From Nostoc commune NIES-4072 (lineage in GTDB: Bacteria > Cyanobacteriota > Cyanobacteriia > Cyanobacteriales > Nostocaceae), in the NCBI RefSeq assembly GCF_003113895.1, contig NZ_BDUD01000001.1:3391772-3455771 (forward strand): a stretch of 64,000 bases of DNA, in the 5' to 3' direction. A program made the translations under genes and the position numbers. Positions 15,136-23,458 of this stretch are shown one piece after another. The stretch's first letter is position 1, and the number at the start of each line of letters is the position of its first letter. The notes below the pieces were generated by a model. It did no database searches, was not told the DNA's origin, and saw only the letters and a list, made by a program, of their open reading frames with translations.

Positions 15136-15378
15136 CTACCTCAGCAGATAGTGGAGACTCTGGGTTGGTGGACAGGTTTAATTACTGCTTTCGTTGGTTT
15201 TACAGTATTTGGCATTGAAGCCATCGGCTTGGAGATAGAAAACCCCTTTGGTTACGACGCTAACGACTTACCTCTAGATGCGATTTGCGAGACAATGAAA
15301 CGCAATATTGACGATTTAATTACTCTGACTCCAAATGCGCGATCGCATCCAGGTAATTTGACTGATGATAAAAGTTGA
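15136..15378 (+). pseudogene. bestrophin-family anion channel, C-terminal remnant
   Basis: The frame reads LPQQIVETLGWWTGLITAF, then FGIEAIGLEIENPFGYDAND and LPLDAICETMKRNIDDLI, which is the characteristic end of bacterial bestrophins (YneE/UPF0187). The intact family has about 300 residues; only the last 80 codons remain and a stop lies directly before Leu at 15136. A GTG at 15151 could start a 75-residue product, but the channel domain is gone. The nearby MITE (14919-15104) marks where the 5' part was lost. Confidence 0.8.
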
Positions 15379-15493
15379 GATTGGGAATAAATTACAAGGC
15401 TTTGTTATCGCTGGCAAGTCCCATATTTTTGCGTCCATCTTCTTTCGCAGTAATATATAAACGCGAAACTATCTCTTCATTGGTGGATGTGCA

Positions 15494-16333
15494 ATGATGC
15501 CTGTACGTCAAACATTATCAAAGCCTGATATCCAACTTTCTTACTTAGAGTGGAACCAAGGGCAAGAACCCTTACTGCTGTTACACGGCTTAGGCGACCA
15601 TGCTCTAGTGTGGTCTAGTTTAGGAGATTACTTAGCGGCAGACTACCACATAGTTGCACCAGATATGCGTGGACACGGGCAAAGTAGTAAGCCTGAGAGA
15701 GATTATAGCTTTGAAAGTGCGATCGCAGACCTCGAAGCACTCATAGATCATCTCGGATGGACATCTGCCCATATTGTAAGTCATTCGTGGACAGGCAAAT
15801 TAGCCGCCATCTGGGCAAGGCAAAACCCAAAGCGTTTGCGGAGTATAATTCTAGTCGATCCAATTTTTATTTGGAAAATGCCCAGTCTTTTCAGGGTAAC
15901 TTTTCCTATGTTATATCGCTTCTTGCCTTTTCTCAAAAGCATGGGCCCCTTTGCCAGTTATGAAGAAGCCGAACAACAAGCACAGCAGTTAAAGCAATAT
16001 CAAGGATGGAGTTCCTTACAACAGCAAGTTTTCCAAGCAGGAATAGAACAAAAACTCGATGGTAGTTGGGGCAGCAAATTTACCATAGCTGCCCGCGACG
16101 GGATTTTTGAAGCAGTAATGCAAGTGCCTGGTTTTACAATTCCTCTTGAAACCCCTGCTATCTTCATCCAGCCACAACAAGGCTTGAACCGCCAAGATTG
16201 GCAAATTAAACCATACAAAACCTATCTTAAAAACTTACGCATCTGTCAAGTTCCCGGCAATCATTGGCCGTTTTTGACACAACCAGAGGCATTTAACCAA
16301 ACTGTAGCAGCTTTCTTGGCAGAACACAGATAG
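15494..16333 (+). CDS. alpha/beta-hydrolase
   Basis: A 279-residue hydrolase of the canonical fold. The oxyanion-hole motif LHGLGDH is at residues 34-40, the nucleophile elbow is SHSWTG (Ser at about residue 97, replacing the usual GHSxGG), and the catalytic His is in VPGNHWPFL near the end. The acid is probably the Asp in ILVDPIF or a later one. It is cytoplasmic, with no signal peptide. The elbow with Ser in place of the first Gly is slightly unusual but tolerated in the family. Substrate unknown. Start could also be the second Met (15497). Confidence 0.85.
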   Translation: MMPVRQTLSKPDIQLSYLEWNQGQEPLLLLHGLGDHALVWSSLGDYLAADYHIVAPDMRGHGQSSKPERDYSFESAIADLEALIDHLGWTSAHIVSHSWTGKLAAIWARQNPKRLRSIILVDPIFIWKMPSLFRVTFPMLYRFLPFLKSMGPFASYEEAEQQAQQLKQYQGWSSLQQQVFQAGIEQKLDGSWGSKFTIAARDGIFEAVMQVPGFTIPLETPAIFIQPQQGLNRQDWQIKPYKTYLKNLRICQVPGNHWPFLTQPEAFNQTVAAFLAEHR

Positions 16334-16435
16334 AAAATCAATTATTGGACGGGATTATCATACAGCAACAGAAGAATTAATAGGAGTGATGTCTAGCGAG
16401 ATTGGGCATGGGGCATTGGGCATTGGGCATTGATT

Positions 16436-16510
16436 ATTCCCCCATCTCCCCCATCTCCCCCATCTCCCCCATCTTCCTCATCTCCCCATTCTCCATTCCC
16501 CATTCCCCAC
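16436..16510. repeat. CCCCATCTCC tandem repeat before the kinase gene
   Basis: Tandem CCCCCATCTC units followed by CCCCATTCTCCATTCCCC, immediately before the kinase ATG at 16513. An open frame continues upstream through it (from 16402) but encodes only repeat. Confidence 0.8.
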
Positions 16511-16512
16511 TC

Positions 16513-18237
16513 ATGAGCCTTTGTATCAATCCCGTTTGCCCTAAACCAAACCATCCGGATAATTATCAAAACCGCTTTTGTCAAAGTTGTGGTTCCCATT
16601 TGGAATTGCTAGGGCGTTATCGGGTAACGAGCCTATTGAGTGACAAAACAGGGTTTAGTAAAGTTTATGAAGCTTATGAAAAAGATACCCCTAAAATTCT
16701 CAAGATACTCAAAGAGGATTTATCAGGCGACGCTAAAGCAGTAGAACTATTTCAGCAAGAAGTAACCGTATTAGAACAACTCAAGCATCCCGGCATTCCC
16801 AAAGAGGATAGTTACTTCCAGTATCAAACCCGAACTGGTTTAGTGTTGCATTGCATTGCAATGGAAAAAATCGGTGGATACAACTTAGAACAGTGGTTAA
16901 AGCAGCAGCAGAATTATCCTATTTCGCAGGAACAAGCTATAGCCTGGTTAAAACAGTTGCTAGAAATTTTGCATTTAGTGCATAATAAACAGTACCTACA
17001 TCGAGATATTAAGCCATCTAATATAATGATTAGATCCCCCCTTGGTAAGGGCTGGGGGGATTTGGTACTAATTGATTTTGGCACTGCCACTGAAATTGAT
17101 AGAACCTACCCAGACAAACTCAACAACGGCGACGGGATGACAGCACTGATGTCATCTGGCTACAGCGCTCCAGAACAAATGAATGCTCAAGCAGTACCGC
17201 AATCAGATTTCTTTGCCTTGGGGCGCACATTTGTATTTTTACTCACGGGATACCATCCTTTAGATATGTATGATGTGCAGCAAAATTTATTGAACTGGCA
17301 AAATCATGCAATCAATATCTCACCCTTACTATTGAATTTAATTGATTGGCTCACAGCACCAGATATAGAAAAGCGTCCCGCTAATGCTCAAGAGATTTTA
17401 CAACGCCTAGAAGAAATTGAAAACCAACTAACAGAAACTACTCCTGAAAATAGTAATTTAGTAAAGGATAGTAATATCGAACAATTGCCACCACTAATTA
17501 CTAAAACTTCATTTGCTCCACATAAACAGCCAGAAGAGGTACCACTACTAAAATTTTTTGCAGCACTGCTAGTGATCTTAGGATTACTTAGTATAGTGGC
17601 TTTAGCAACACGTACATCAAAATTTTCTGTAAGGCAAAATTATGGGCAACCACCAGAAAAAAAAGGTAATATTGATTATTTTCCTTATCAAGAAGGTAGG
17701 GATAGTCAGGGGAGGGTAGCCGAATTTAATATAGCTGTTTTATCAGTAGAATATAAATGGGTTTTAGGTAGTAATTTTCAAATTAAATATAATGATGAAA
17801 TTATTAGTCTTGACCTTTTAAATTTAAACTTAGAACAAGAACGTATACAGAATATAATGGAAGACCCTAGTGAGATTATCTCTGTAGGTACAGTTTCTTG
17901 CAAAGGTAATATAGAAACTCAACAGCGAATGGCTTTAGAACGTTCCAAACAAATACAATTTTTAGTAAAAAAATTATTTATTAATACACAAAGCATCAAA
18001 GGTTATCGTTTATTAAATTTGGGACAATTTCAACGGAGTGATTGTCAGACAAATCAAGATTTAACTAAATATCAGAGAAATATTATAATCATTGGTGTTA
18101 AAAAACAATCAGCAGGTGTCATTCTCGATGAAGCATTACGAAATAGGTTAGAAAATAAACCTTTTGCTGATTTTAAGTTAGAAGATTATTCTTTGGGGAC
18201 GCCAGAAAAGTTTAAGACAATACCGAGTAATTTATAA
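16513..18237 (+). CDS. transmembrane Ser/Thr protein kinase, 4-Cys type
   Basis: A 574-residue kinase. The N-terminal 4-Cys zinc motif (CINPVCPKP...FCQSCG, residues 4-26) is typical of cyanobacterial 4-Cys kinases. The kinase domain (34-300) has Lys61 or Lys64, HRD at 163-165, DFG at 188-190 and APE at 219-221, so it should be active. A single transmembrane helix lies at about 347-367, followed by a periplasmic domain of about 200 residues. Residues 174-184 (RSPLGKGWGDL) come from an in-frame palindromic repeat between the catalytic loop and DFG. The start at 16513 avoids the upstream repeat-derived extension and begins at the conserved MSLC. Confidence 0.88.
   Translation: MSLCINPVCPKPNHPDNYQNRFCQSCGSHLELLGRYRVTSLLSDKTGFSKVYEAYEKDTPKILKILKEDLSGDAKAVELFQQEVTVLEQLKHPGIPKEDSYFQYQTRTGLVLHCIAMEKIGGYNLEQWLKQQQNYPISQEQAIAWLKQLLEILHLVHNKQYLHRDIKPSNIMIRSPLGKGWGDLVLIDFGTATEIDRTYPDKLNNGDGMTALMSSGYSAPEQMNAQAVPQSDFFALGRTFVFLLTGYHPLDMYDVQQNLLNWQNHAINISPLLLNLIDWLTAPDIEKRPANAQEILQRLEEIENQLTETTPENSNLVKDSNIEQLPPLITKTSFAPHKQPEEVPLLKFFAALLVILGLLSIVALATRTSKFSVRQNYGQPPEKKGNIDYFPYQEGRDSQGRVAEFNIAVLSVEYKWVLGSNFQIKYNDEIISLDLLNLNLEQERIQNIMEDPSEIISVGTVSCKGNIETQQRMALERSKQIQFLVKKLFINTQSIKGYRLLNLGQFQRSDCQTNQDLTKYQRNIIIIGVKKQSAGVILDEALRNRLENKPFADFKLEDYSLGTPEKFKTIPSNL
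17032..17063. repeat. palindromic GATCCCCCC repeat inside the kinase domain
   Basis: AGATCCCCCC and GGGGGGATTT enclose CTTGGTAAGGG-type sequence. It is read through in frame, adding about five residues net between the catalytic loop and DFG. Confidence 0.8.
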
Positions 18238-18273
18238 AAACTCTAGCAAATACATCAGTGCATAGGCGTAACC

Positions 18274-18398
18274 CAATACGGTTCGGTTAAAGGGCAAAGG
18301 GAAAAGGGGAAAGGTTTTCAATACATCCTTTACCCTTTACCCCTTACCCTTTCCCCAGACCACAAGGAAAGTGAAAAATGCTTATCCGAACCGTATTG
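18274..18398. mobile_element. MITE family A, copy 1
   Basis: The ends CAATACGGTTCGGTTAA (18274-18290) and TTATCCGAACCGTATTG (18382-18398) are inverted repeats with 16 of 17 positions matching. The inside is low-complexity AAAGGGGAAAGG and its complement. A second copy with the same ends is at 61589-61727. Confidence 0.8.
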
Positions 18399-18471
18399 CC
18401 TCATCCGCAGCCTTCAAATTTCCTCGACTTAGCCAAGCTCTGGGGTGATAAACTTCCTAATTATAAATTGC

Positions 18472-19260
18472 TCATGCTCCCATACCAGAATACCGCTTTA
18501 AACCTGCACGCCAAAGAAAGCGATTCGCACCCAAAAACACTAATATCCATCCCACCATTGACCCAAACCCTCGCCCTATATCCACGGGTAGCCCTACCAA
18601 AAGACTCGCAGGAAAATCGATTAAATAGGGAAAAGGCGTAAACATCACTATTTTTCGTACAGGTTCTGGAAAAAGCTCTAAAGGTGCTATCAAACCAGAT
18701 AAAAATAGATAAAACAACAACCAAAAATTTTCTAAAGCGCTAGCCCGTTCTGTCCAAAAGGCAAACATGGCAAAAGTGTACTGAATTGTAAACCGCAAAG
18801 CAAAAGCTAGTACCGCCGCCAATATAAACAGCAAAAATCTACTCAAACTTGGTACCCAAAAAGCTTGTGGATAAAGAATAAAAAATAATCCCACTAATAG
18901 AAAAGCAAACGTTAGCCGAGCAAATCTTTCAGAAATATGAGATGCAACGTGATGCCATCCTGGGTCGAGCGGTTGTAGTAACTTGGGCGAAAGCTTGCCT
19001 TCCACTACCTCTCTTTCAAACTCCCAAATTACCCAAACAACTGTTAATTGTCTAATTATGAAAACTGTGATGAAGTAACGAGCAAAATCTACAGGTGATA
19101 GCCCAAACTGCCCCCCTTGTGCTGCCTGTATCCAGACGCCCATAAGGATAATCGGCAAAGACCCAGCCAAAACCCATAAGATTAGTTCTGCTCGATACTC
19201 AATCATATAGGCGTAGTATACTGACAGCAAAGTTAAGGCTTTTCTGATTATCCGCTTCAT
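18472..19260 (-). CDS. ABC-2 type transporter permease
   Basis: A 262-residue inner-membrane protein with six hydrophobic segments, resembling the ABC2_membrane_6 group of exporter permeases. The conserved cytoplasmic loop EFEREVVEGKLSPKLLQPLDP and the later LENFWLLFYLFLSGLIAPLELFPE are typical. It follows the ATPase gene at 20331-19351 by 90 bases, so together they form a two-component exporter. The substrate is unknown; relatives export polysaccharide, lipid or drugs. Two identical 20-base palindromes lie between the two genes. Confidence 0.85.
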   Translation of the reverse strand: MKRIIRKALTLLSVYYAYMIEYRAELILWVLAGSLPIILMGVWIQAAQGGQFGLSPVDFARYFITVFIIRQLTVVWVIWEFEREVVEGKLSPKLLQPLDPGWHHVASHISERFARLTFAFLLVGLFFILYPQAFWVPSLSRFLLFILAAVLAFALRFTIQYTFAMFAFWTERASALENFWLLFYLFLSGLIAPLELFPEPVRKIVMFTPFPYLIDFPASLLVGLPVDIGRGFGSMVGWILVFLGANRFLWRAGLKRYSGMGA

Positions 19261-19301
19261 TTATTCACTTACCGCTACAAAAATTACCCAGAATTCTCCA
19301 C

Positions 19302-19350
19302 AGACGCGATTAATCGCGTCTATCTTGTACAGACGCGATTAATCGCGTCT
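19302..19350. repeat. two identical 20-base palindromes between ABC transporter genes
   Basis: The perfect palindrome AGACGCGATTAATCGCGTCT occurs at 19302-19321 and 19331-19350, separated by 9 bases. The second copy ends just at the stop codon region of the ATPase gene. Confidence 0.9.
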
Positions 19351-20331
19351 CTACACAACACCCGCCTGAAAAACTCGTCCAATCACTTCTTCCACAGGCG
19401 GTTCAGTAACTGTTAAATCAATTACCTCCAAATCTGTCAAAATCTGAGAAACGGTGCGGGTGAGCGCCTCTCTAGATACCATAAAATGCACCGATCGCCC
19501 TTCTAAGTGTTGCACATCACCATAGGTCATAAGTTTTTCTATCGGTAGAGGTTGGGCTAACTCTATATGAACTTCCCGATATGGGGCAAAACGTTCTAGT
19601 AGTCCATCTAAACTACCGTCATACATTAGCCTTCCCTCGTGAATCAACAGCACTCGTTGACACAAAGCTGTGATATCAGCCATGTAATGACTCGTCAACA
19701 GCACTGTAGCTTGATAACGCTGATTGTAGTCGCGCAAAAAATCGCGCACTGCTACCTGAGCATTTACATCTAGTCCCAGCGTTGGTTCATCTAGGAATAA
19801 TACGTGGGGACGGTGCAAAAGTGCTGCTAGCAATTCTGCCTTCATCCGTTCACCCAAAGATAGTTTCCGTACTGCTTGGGTAAGTTTGCCTTCTAGGGAA
19901 AGCATCTCTGTTAGTTCTCCCACCCGCCGTTGGAACTCTTTATCAGAGATGTTGTATACAGCAGCATTAATTCTCAAAGAATCCAGTGCTGGTAAGTCCC
20001 AAATTAGCTGCTGCTTTTGCCCCATTACCAAGGTAATTTTTTGCAAAAATGCTTCTTTGCGATGAAACGGAATTTGTCCAGCAACTTTGACTGTACCGCT
20101 AGAGGGATGAATCAGCCCCGTGAGCATTTTGAGTGTGGTAGTTTTACCAGCACCATTTGGGCCCAAAAACCCCACTACCTCACCAGGGGCAATTTCAAAG
20201 GAAACATCCTGAACTGCTTTAATTGTGCGGTAGGTGCGGCGAAAAAAGTGGTTGATTGTACCTTTAATACCCGGACTTTTAACTGCTACTGGATAAGATT
20301 TAGTCAGGTTTTCAGCAATGATGATTGACAT
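19351..20331 (-). CDS. ABC transporter ATP-binding protein
   Basis: A 326-residue nucleotide-binding subunit. Walker A is GPNGAGKTT at residues 57-65, the signature is LSLGE at 157-161 (a variant of LSGGQ), Walker B is VLFLDE at 177-182 with D-loop GLD, and the switch His is in TSHYM. The C-terminal 90 residues form the accessory domain seen in ABC-2 exporters. The first 40 residues carry an insert (GIKGTINHFF) found in the same subfamily. It is the first gene of the pair with the permease 19260-18472. Confidence 0.9.
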   Translation of the reverse strand: MSIIIAENLTKSYPVAVKSPGIKGTINHFFRRTYRTIKAVQDVSFEIAPGEVVGFLGPNGAGKTTTLKMLTGLIHPSSGTVKVAGQIPFHRKEAFLQKITLVMGQKQQLIWDLPALDSLRINAAVYNISDKEFQRRVGELTEMLSLEGKLTQAVRKLSLGERMKAELLAALLHRPHVLFLDEPTLGLDVNAQVAVRDFLRDYNQRYQATVLLTSHYMADITALCQRVLLIHEGRLMYDGSLDGLLERFAPYREVHIELAQPLPIEKLMTYGDVQHLEGRSVHFMVSREALTRTVSQILTDLEVIDLTVTEPPVEEVIGRVFQAGVV

Positions 20332-20439
20332 ATTTTTTATATTAGAAATTAAATTTTAGATTTTAGACTTCGGCATGAGCGCTCAGTCAAAGGCTTTTTC
20401 CTTCAACCCAAAATCCAAAATTCAAAATCTAAAATGGTT

Positions 20440-22086
20440 TTACCGTAAACGTCCCGATCGCAATGTACTAATAATTAACCACAAACCCAATAAACTAGCG
20501 ACTGCAAACAGGGTGGTGCTTAAAAAAGATAACTGTGTTGTCTGCGCTCTGGTGGAAATAATTGCTGCACCCATAATCAGTGAACCCACTAGTATACTAA
20601 AAGATAGTCGGTTCGCTGCATCGTCCATAGTGCGCCGCACGCCATCTAAACCCCGCAGCGATAAATTCCACTGTAAGGTTTCCGAGGTAACTCGGTCTAA
20701 TAACAGTTCTATTTGGCGGGGAGATTGGAGAGACAGACTTTTAATATCTAAGGCTGTCCGTAATAGCGATCGCACTGGATTATCGCCTAGTAATTGCCGA
20801 CGAAACAAGTCTGTAATTAATGGTTTTACTTCATCAAAAAAGTTAAGCTCCGGGTTGAATGTCCGCGCTACACCCTCTAAATTCGCTAGGGTTTTCGCAT
20901 ACAAACCCATATTGCTAGGTAATCTAATTTTATTGTTGCGGGCAACTTGTAAAACTTCATAAATTATCTGACTGAAGTTTATTTCTGTGAGGCTGACATT
21001 GTGATATTTTCGCAACATGCGATCGTAATCATTTTCTAACCGCGACAAAATTACTGGTTGAGCAGAATCTGAGAGTTGCAAAGTTAATTGAGCGCACCTT
21101 TGAGCATCTAAATCAACGATCGCTAACAACATTTCTGTTAATATCTGCTGTGTACGGGGATCAAGTCTTCCTACCATCCCACAGTCTAAGAGGGCAACAC
21201 GACCATCTTTGAGATAAAACAAGTTCCCCGGATGGGGATCAGCGTGAAAAAAGCCATCAATATATAGTTGCTGGAAAAATACCCGAAATAACAAAGTAGT
21301 TATTTCTTTACGCTTGAGGGCAGAGTCTTTAACGTTAGGGTCACTATCCAAATCTGCCGCCAGGAAAGGTACTCCATCGAGCCATTCCATCACCAGTAAT
21401 TTTGCTGTGGTCAATTCCCAGTTAATTTCCGCAACCACTATTTGCGTGGGATCATACCAGCGACTTTTAGATAAATTGCGTCGCAGTTGGTCTGTAAAAC
21501 CCGCTTCTCGTGTAAAATCTAACTCGGCTTCTAGAGCTTTGGTGAATTCTTCCGCGATGGATTTAATTTCATAAGTTTGCCCAAACTCAGTCCGCGCCAC
21601 TAAATCGGCAATGCCTTGAATTAAAGCAATATCTTGGGCGATGGTCAGATCAATTCCGGGACGTTGCACTTTCAGAGCAACTTCTCGACCATCTATTAAT
21701 GTAGCTCGATGTGTCTGAGCAATTGATCCTGCTGCTACTGGAATCGGGTTAACTGTGCTGAAAGTTTCTGCTAGTGGAAGTTTTAATTCTTTACGGAGGA
21801 TTATTTCTATCTGTGACCAAGGAACTGGTGGTACTTCGTCTTGTAGGGTTGATAGTTCCTCAATGTAGCCAGCGTTCAGTAAATCTGGACGTGTAGACAT
21901 TAGCTGGCCAAGTTTGACGTAAACTGGCCCCAAGTCTACCAGGATATTTTTTAAAACCGCAGGTGTAGGTAGCTGGGGTTCATCAGCTTTGCCACCAGTA
22001 AGTAACCTTCGCATATAGTCCCAGCCATTGCGAAGGAATACTTCAAGAATTTCTCGTTGACGGGGAACAGTTTGGGTGAGGAACAT
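20440..22086 (-). CDS. ABC1/AarF/UbiB family protein kinase-like protein
   Basis: A 548-residue member of the ABC1 family. The ATP-binding part has the Ala-rich loop PVAAGSIAQTH and VALKVQRPG with the Lys. The catalytic part has FFHADPHPGN and LLDCGMVG (DFG equivalent). Two hydrophobic helices lie at the C-terminus (about 485-535). Family members support quinone biosynthesis or lipid homeostasis at membranes, in plants and cyanobacteria at the thylakoid. The start is set at the ATG at 22086 (MFLTQTVPRQ); a longer frame upstream only reads a dispersed repeat. The repeat reaches to within 10 bases of the start codon. Confidence 0.9.
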   Translation of the reverse strand: MFLTQTVPRQREILEVFLRNGWDYMRRLLTGGKADEPQLPTPAVLKNILVDLGPVYVKLGQLMSTRPDLLNAGYIEELSTLQDEVPPVPWSQIEIILRKELKLPLAETFSTVNPIPVAAGSIAQTHRATLIDGREVALKVQRPGIDLTIAQDIALIQGIADLVARTEFGQTYEIKSIAEEFTKALEAELDFTREAGFTDQLRRNLSKSRWYDPTQIVVAEINWELTTAKLLVMEWLDGVPFLAADLDSDPNVKDSALKRKEITTLLFRVFFQQLYIDGFFHADPHPGNLFYLKDGRVALLDCGMVGRLDPRTQQILTEMLLAIVDLDAQRCAQLTLQLSDSAQPVILSRLENDYDRMLRKYHNVSLTEINFSQIIYEVLQVARNNKIRLPSNMGLYAKTLANLEGVARTFNPELNFFDEVKPLITDLFRRQLLGDNPVRSLLRTALDIKSLSLQSPRQIELLLDRVTSETLQWNLSLRGLDGVRRTMDDAANRLSFSILVGSLIMGAAIISTRAQTTQLSFLSTTLFAVASLLGLWLIISTLRSGRLR

Positions 22087-22089
22087 TTT

Positions 22090-22210
22090 TGAGAGTGGGG
22101 AGTGGGGAGTGGGGAGTGGGCATTGGGCATTGGGCATTGGAATGGGGATATGAGAAAGATGAGGTGGACAATGAAAGAATTTTCTCAATGCCCCATGCTC
22201 CATGCCCCAT
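22090..22210. repeat. GGGGAGTGGGGAGT / GGGCATTGGGCATT repeat cluster
   Basis: Tandem GGGGAGT units (22097-22121), GGGCATT units (22117-22140) and a reverse set ATGCCCCATGCTCCATGCCCC (22188-22208). It fills the upstream region of the UbiB-like gene. Confidence 0.8.
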
Positions 22211-22278
22211 TCCCAATTCCCAAAGTCAAGTTATAATGGGAAAATAGGCTTTTTCGCCTCTACCAAGGGTTTTAACTT

Positions 22279-23343
22279 TTATAGCAGGTCGGTAAATCGG
22301 GAATCGCTTTGGAGAATTTTAAGGATCTGCTTGATTTCCTGGGTACGTTCTTTTTTAACAACGAGGGTGACATTGCGATCGCGCACAATCACCACGTCCT
22401 CTAAACCAATTGTAACAACTACATCCTCTGGATTTGAGGCGTAAATAATCGCCCCCTGCGTATCTAAACCTACGTGCGTAGCAAGTTCTACATTGGGAGT
22501 ATCTTCCGTTTTCAGTAAGCGTTCGATCGCATTCCAATCTCCTAAATCATCCCAACCAAAATCAACTGGCAAAACGTATGCTAGAGTTGTCTTTTCCATT
22601 AGCGCATAGTCTATACTCTTCTTAGGCAACTGGGGATAGATATCAGGGCCATGTTGTTCTAAAGGTTCGATAATTTCTGGTGCATGGGTATGTAGTTCCT
22701 TGAGAACAACCCCTGCCCGAAAAACGAACATTCCACTATTCCAGCTAAAGCGTCCCGTAGATAAAAAAGTCTCTGCCGTTTCCCGGTCGGGCTTTTCAGT
22801 AAAACGGTTGACGTGATAAGCTGGCAACTCATTAAAGCTACCTATTTTTTCACCTTGTTCAATGTAACCGTAACCGGTTGATGGAAAAGTAGGCTTGATC
22901 CCCAGTGTAACGATCGCTGCTGTGCTTGCTGCTAGTTGCGTAGCCGCACTTAATGTGTGTGCAAATGCCTCTTGATTAGCAATCCAGTGGTCAGCAGGGA
23001 AAAAGCCAATAACAGCGTCTTCTCCATAGCGCTGTTTGATTTCTAAACTTGTCCAAGCAACGGCTGCGGCAGTGTCTCTTCCTTCCGACTCAATCAATAA
23101 ATTCTGAGATGGTAGATCAGGTAATTGTTGTCTTACTCCTTCAGCTATCTGATTAGAAGTAATTACCCACAAGGAATCCCACCCGCCACCGAGTTCAATC
23201 AATCGATCGGCGGTTGCTTGTAATAAACTTCTAGAGCTACCATCAAGACTTAAAAATTGCTTGGGTCGGTCTTTGCGACTCAGAGGCCAAAAACGTTCAC
23301 CTTTACCACCAGCAAGGATTACGGGGAACAATAAAGTATTCAT
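22279..23343 (-). CDS. manC: mannose-1-phosphate guanylyltransferase
   Basis: A 354-residue nucleotidyltransferase that makes GDP-mannose from mannose-1-phosphate and GTP. The signature LAGGKGERFWPLSR is at residues 11-24 and DRPKQFL follows; FFPADHW is the metal-binding region, and FTEKPD and SGMFVF are further family motifs. It has only the transferase domain and lacks the phosphomannose isomerase domain of long ManC/AlgA proteins. GDP-mannose feeds glycan and exopolysaccharide synthesis, in keeping with the other envelope genes here. It is divergent from the LCP gene at 23459. Confidence 0.9.
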   Translation of the reverse strand: MNTLLFPVILAGGKGERFWPLSRKDRPKQFLSLDGSSRSLLQATADRLIELGGGWDSLWVITSNQIAEGVRQQLPDLPSQNLLIESEGRDTAAAVAWTSLEIKQRYGEDAVIGFFPADHWIANQEAFAHTLSAATQLAASTAAIVTLGIKPTFPSTGYGYIEQGEKIGSFNELPAYHVNRFTEKPDRETAETFLSTGRFSWNSGMFVFRAGVVLKELHTHAPEIIEPLEQHGPDIYPQLPKKSIDYALMEKTTLAYVLPVDFGWDDLGDWNAIERLLKTEDTPNVELATHVGLDTQGAIIYASNPEDVVVTIGLEDVVIVRDRNVTLVVKKERTQEIKQILKILQSDSRFTDLL

Positions 23344-23458
23344 GTTGTCATACAGGCTTACCGAAGAACATTACAAGTTTACAGTGAGCTTTTCCACTGG
23401 CAATATTTGTAGCTTGGATTAACATACTTTTAGGGAGTGGTTGAGTGGGGAGATAATT

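Noticed and set aside
16402..16512. N-terminal extension of the kinase frame (Ser/Pro/Ile repeats)
   Set aside because: It only translates the CCCCATCTCC tandem repeat; the conserved 4-Cys kinase start is the ATG at 16513.
18378..18641. Plus-strand frame beginning in the MITE
   Set aside because: It starts in the MITE end and runs antisense to the ABC permease gene.
19302..19350. Two equal palindromes considered as a mini-CRISPR
   Set aside because: Only two units with a 9-base gap; no spacer-length interval and no cas genes.
20375..20962. Long plus-strand frame antisense to the UbiB-like gene
   Set aside because: A shadow of the well-supported minus-strand gene.
22087..22203. N-terminal extension of the UbiB-like frame
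   Set aside because: It is translated from a dispersed repeat; the family start fits the ATG at 22086.
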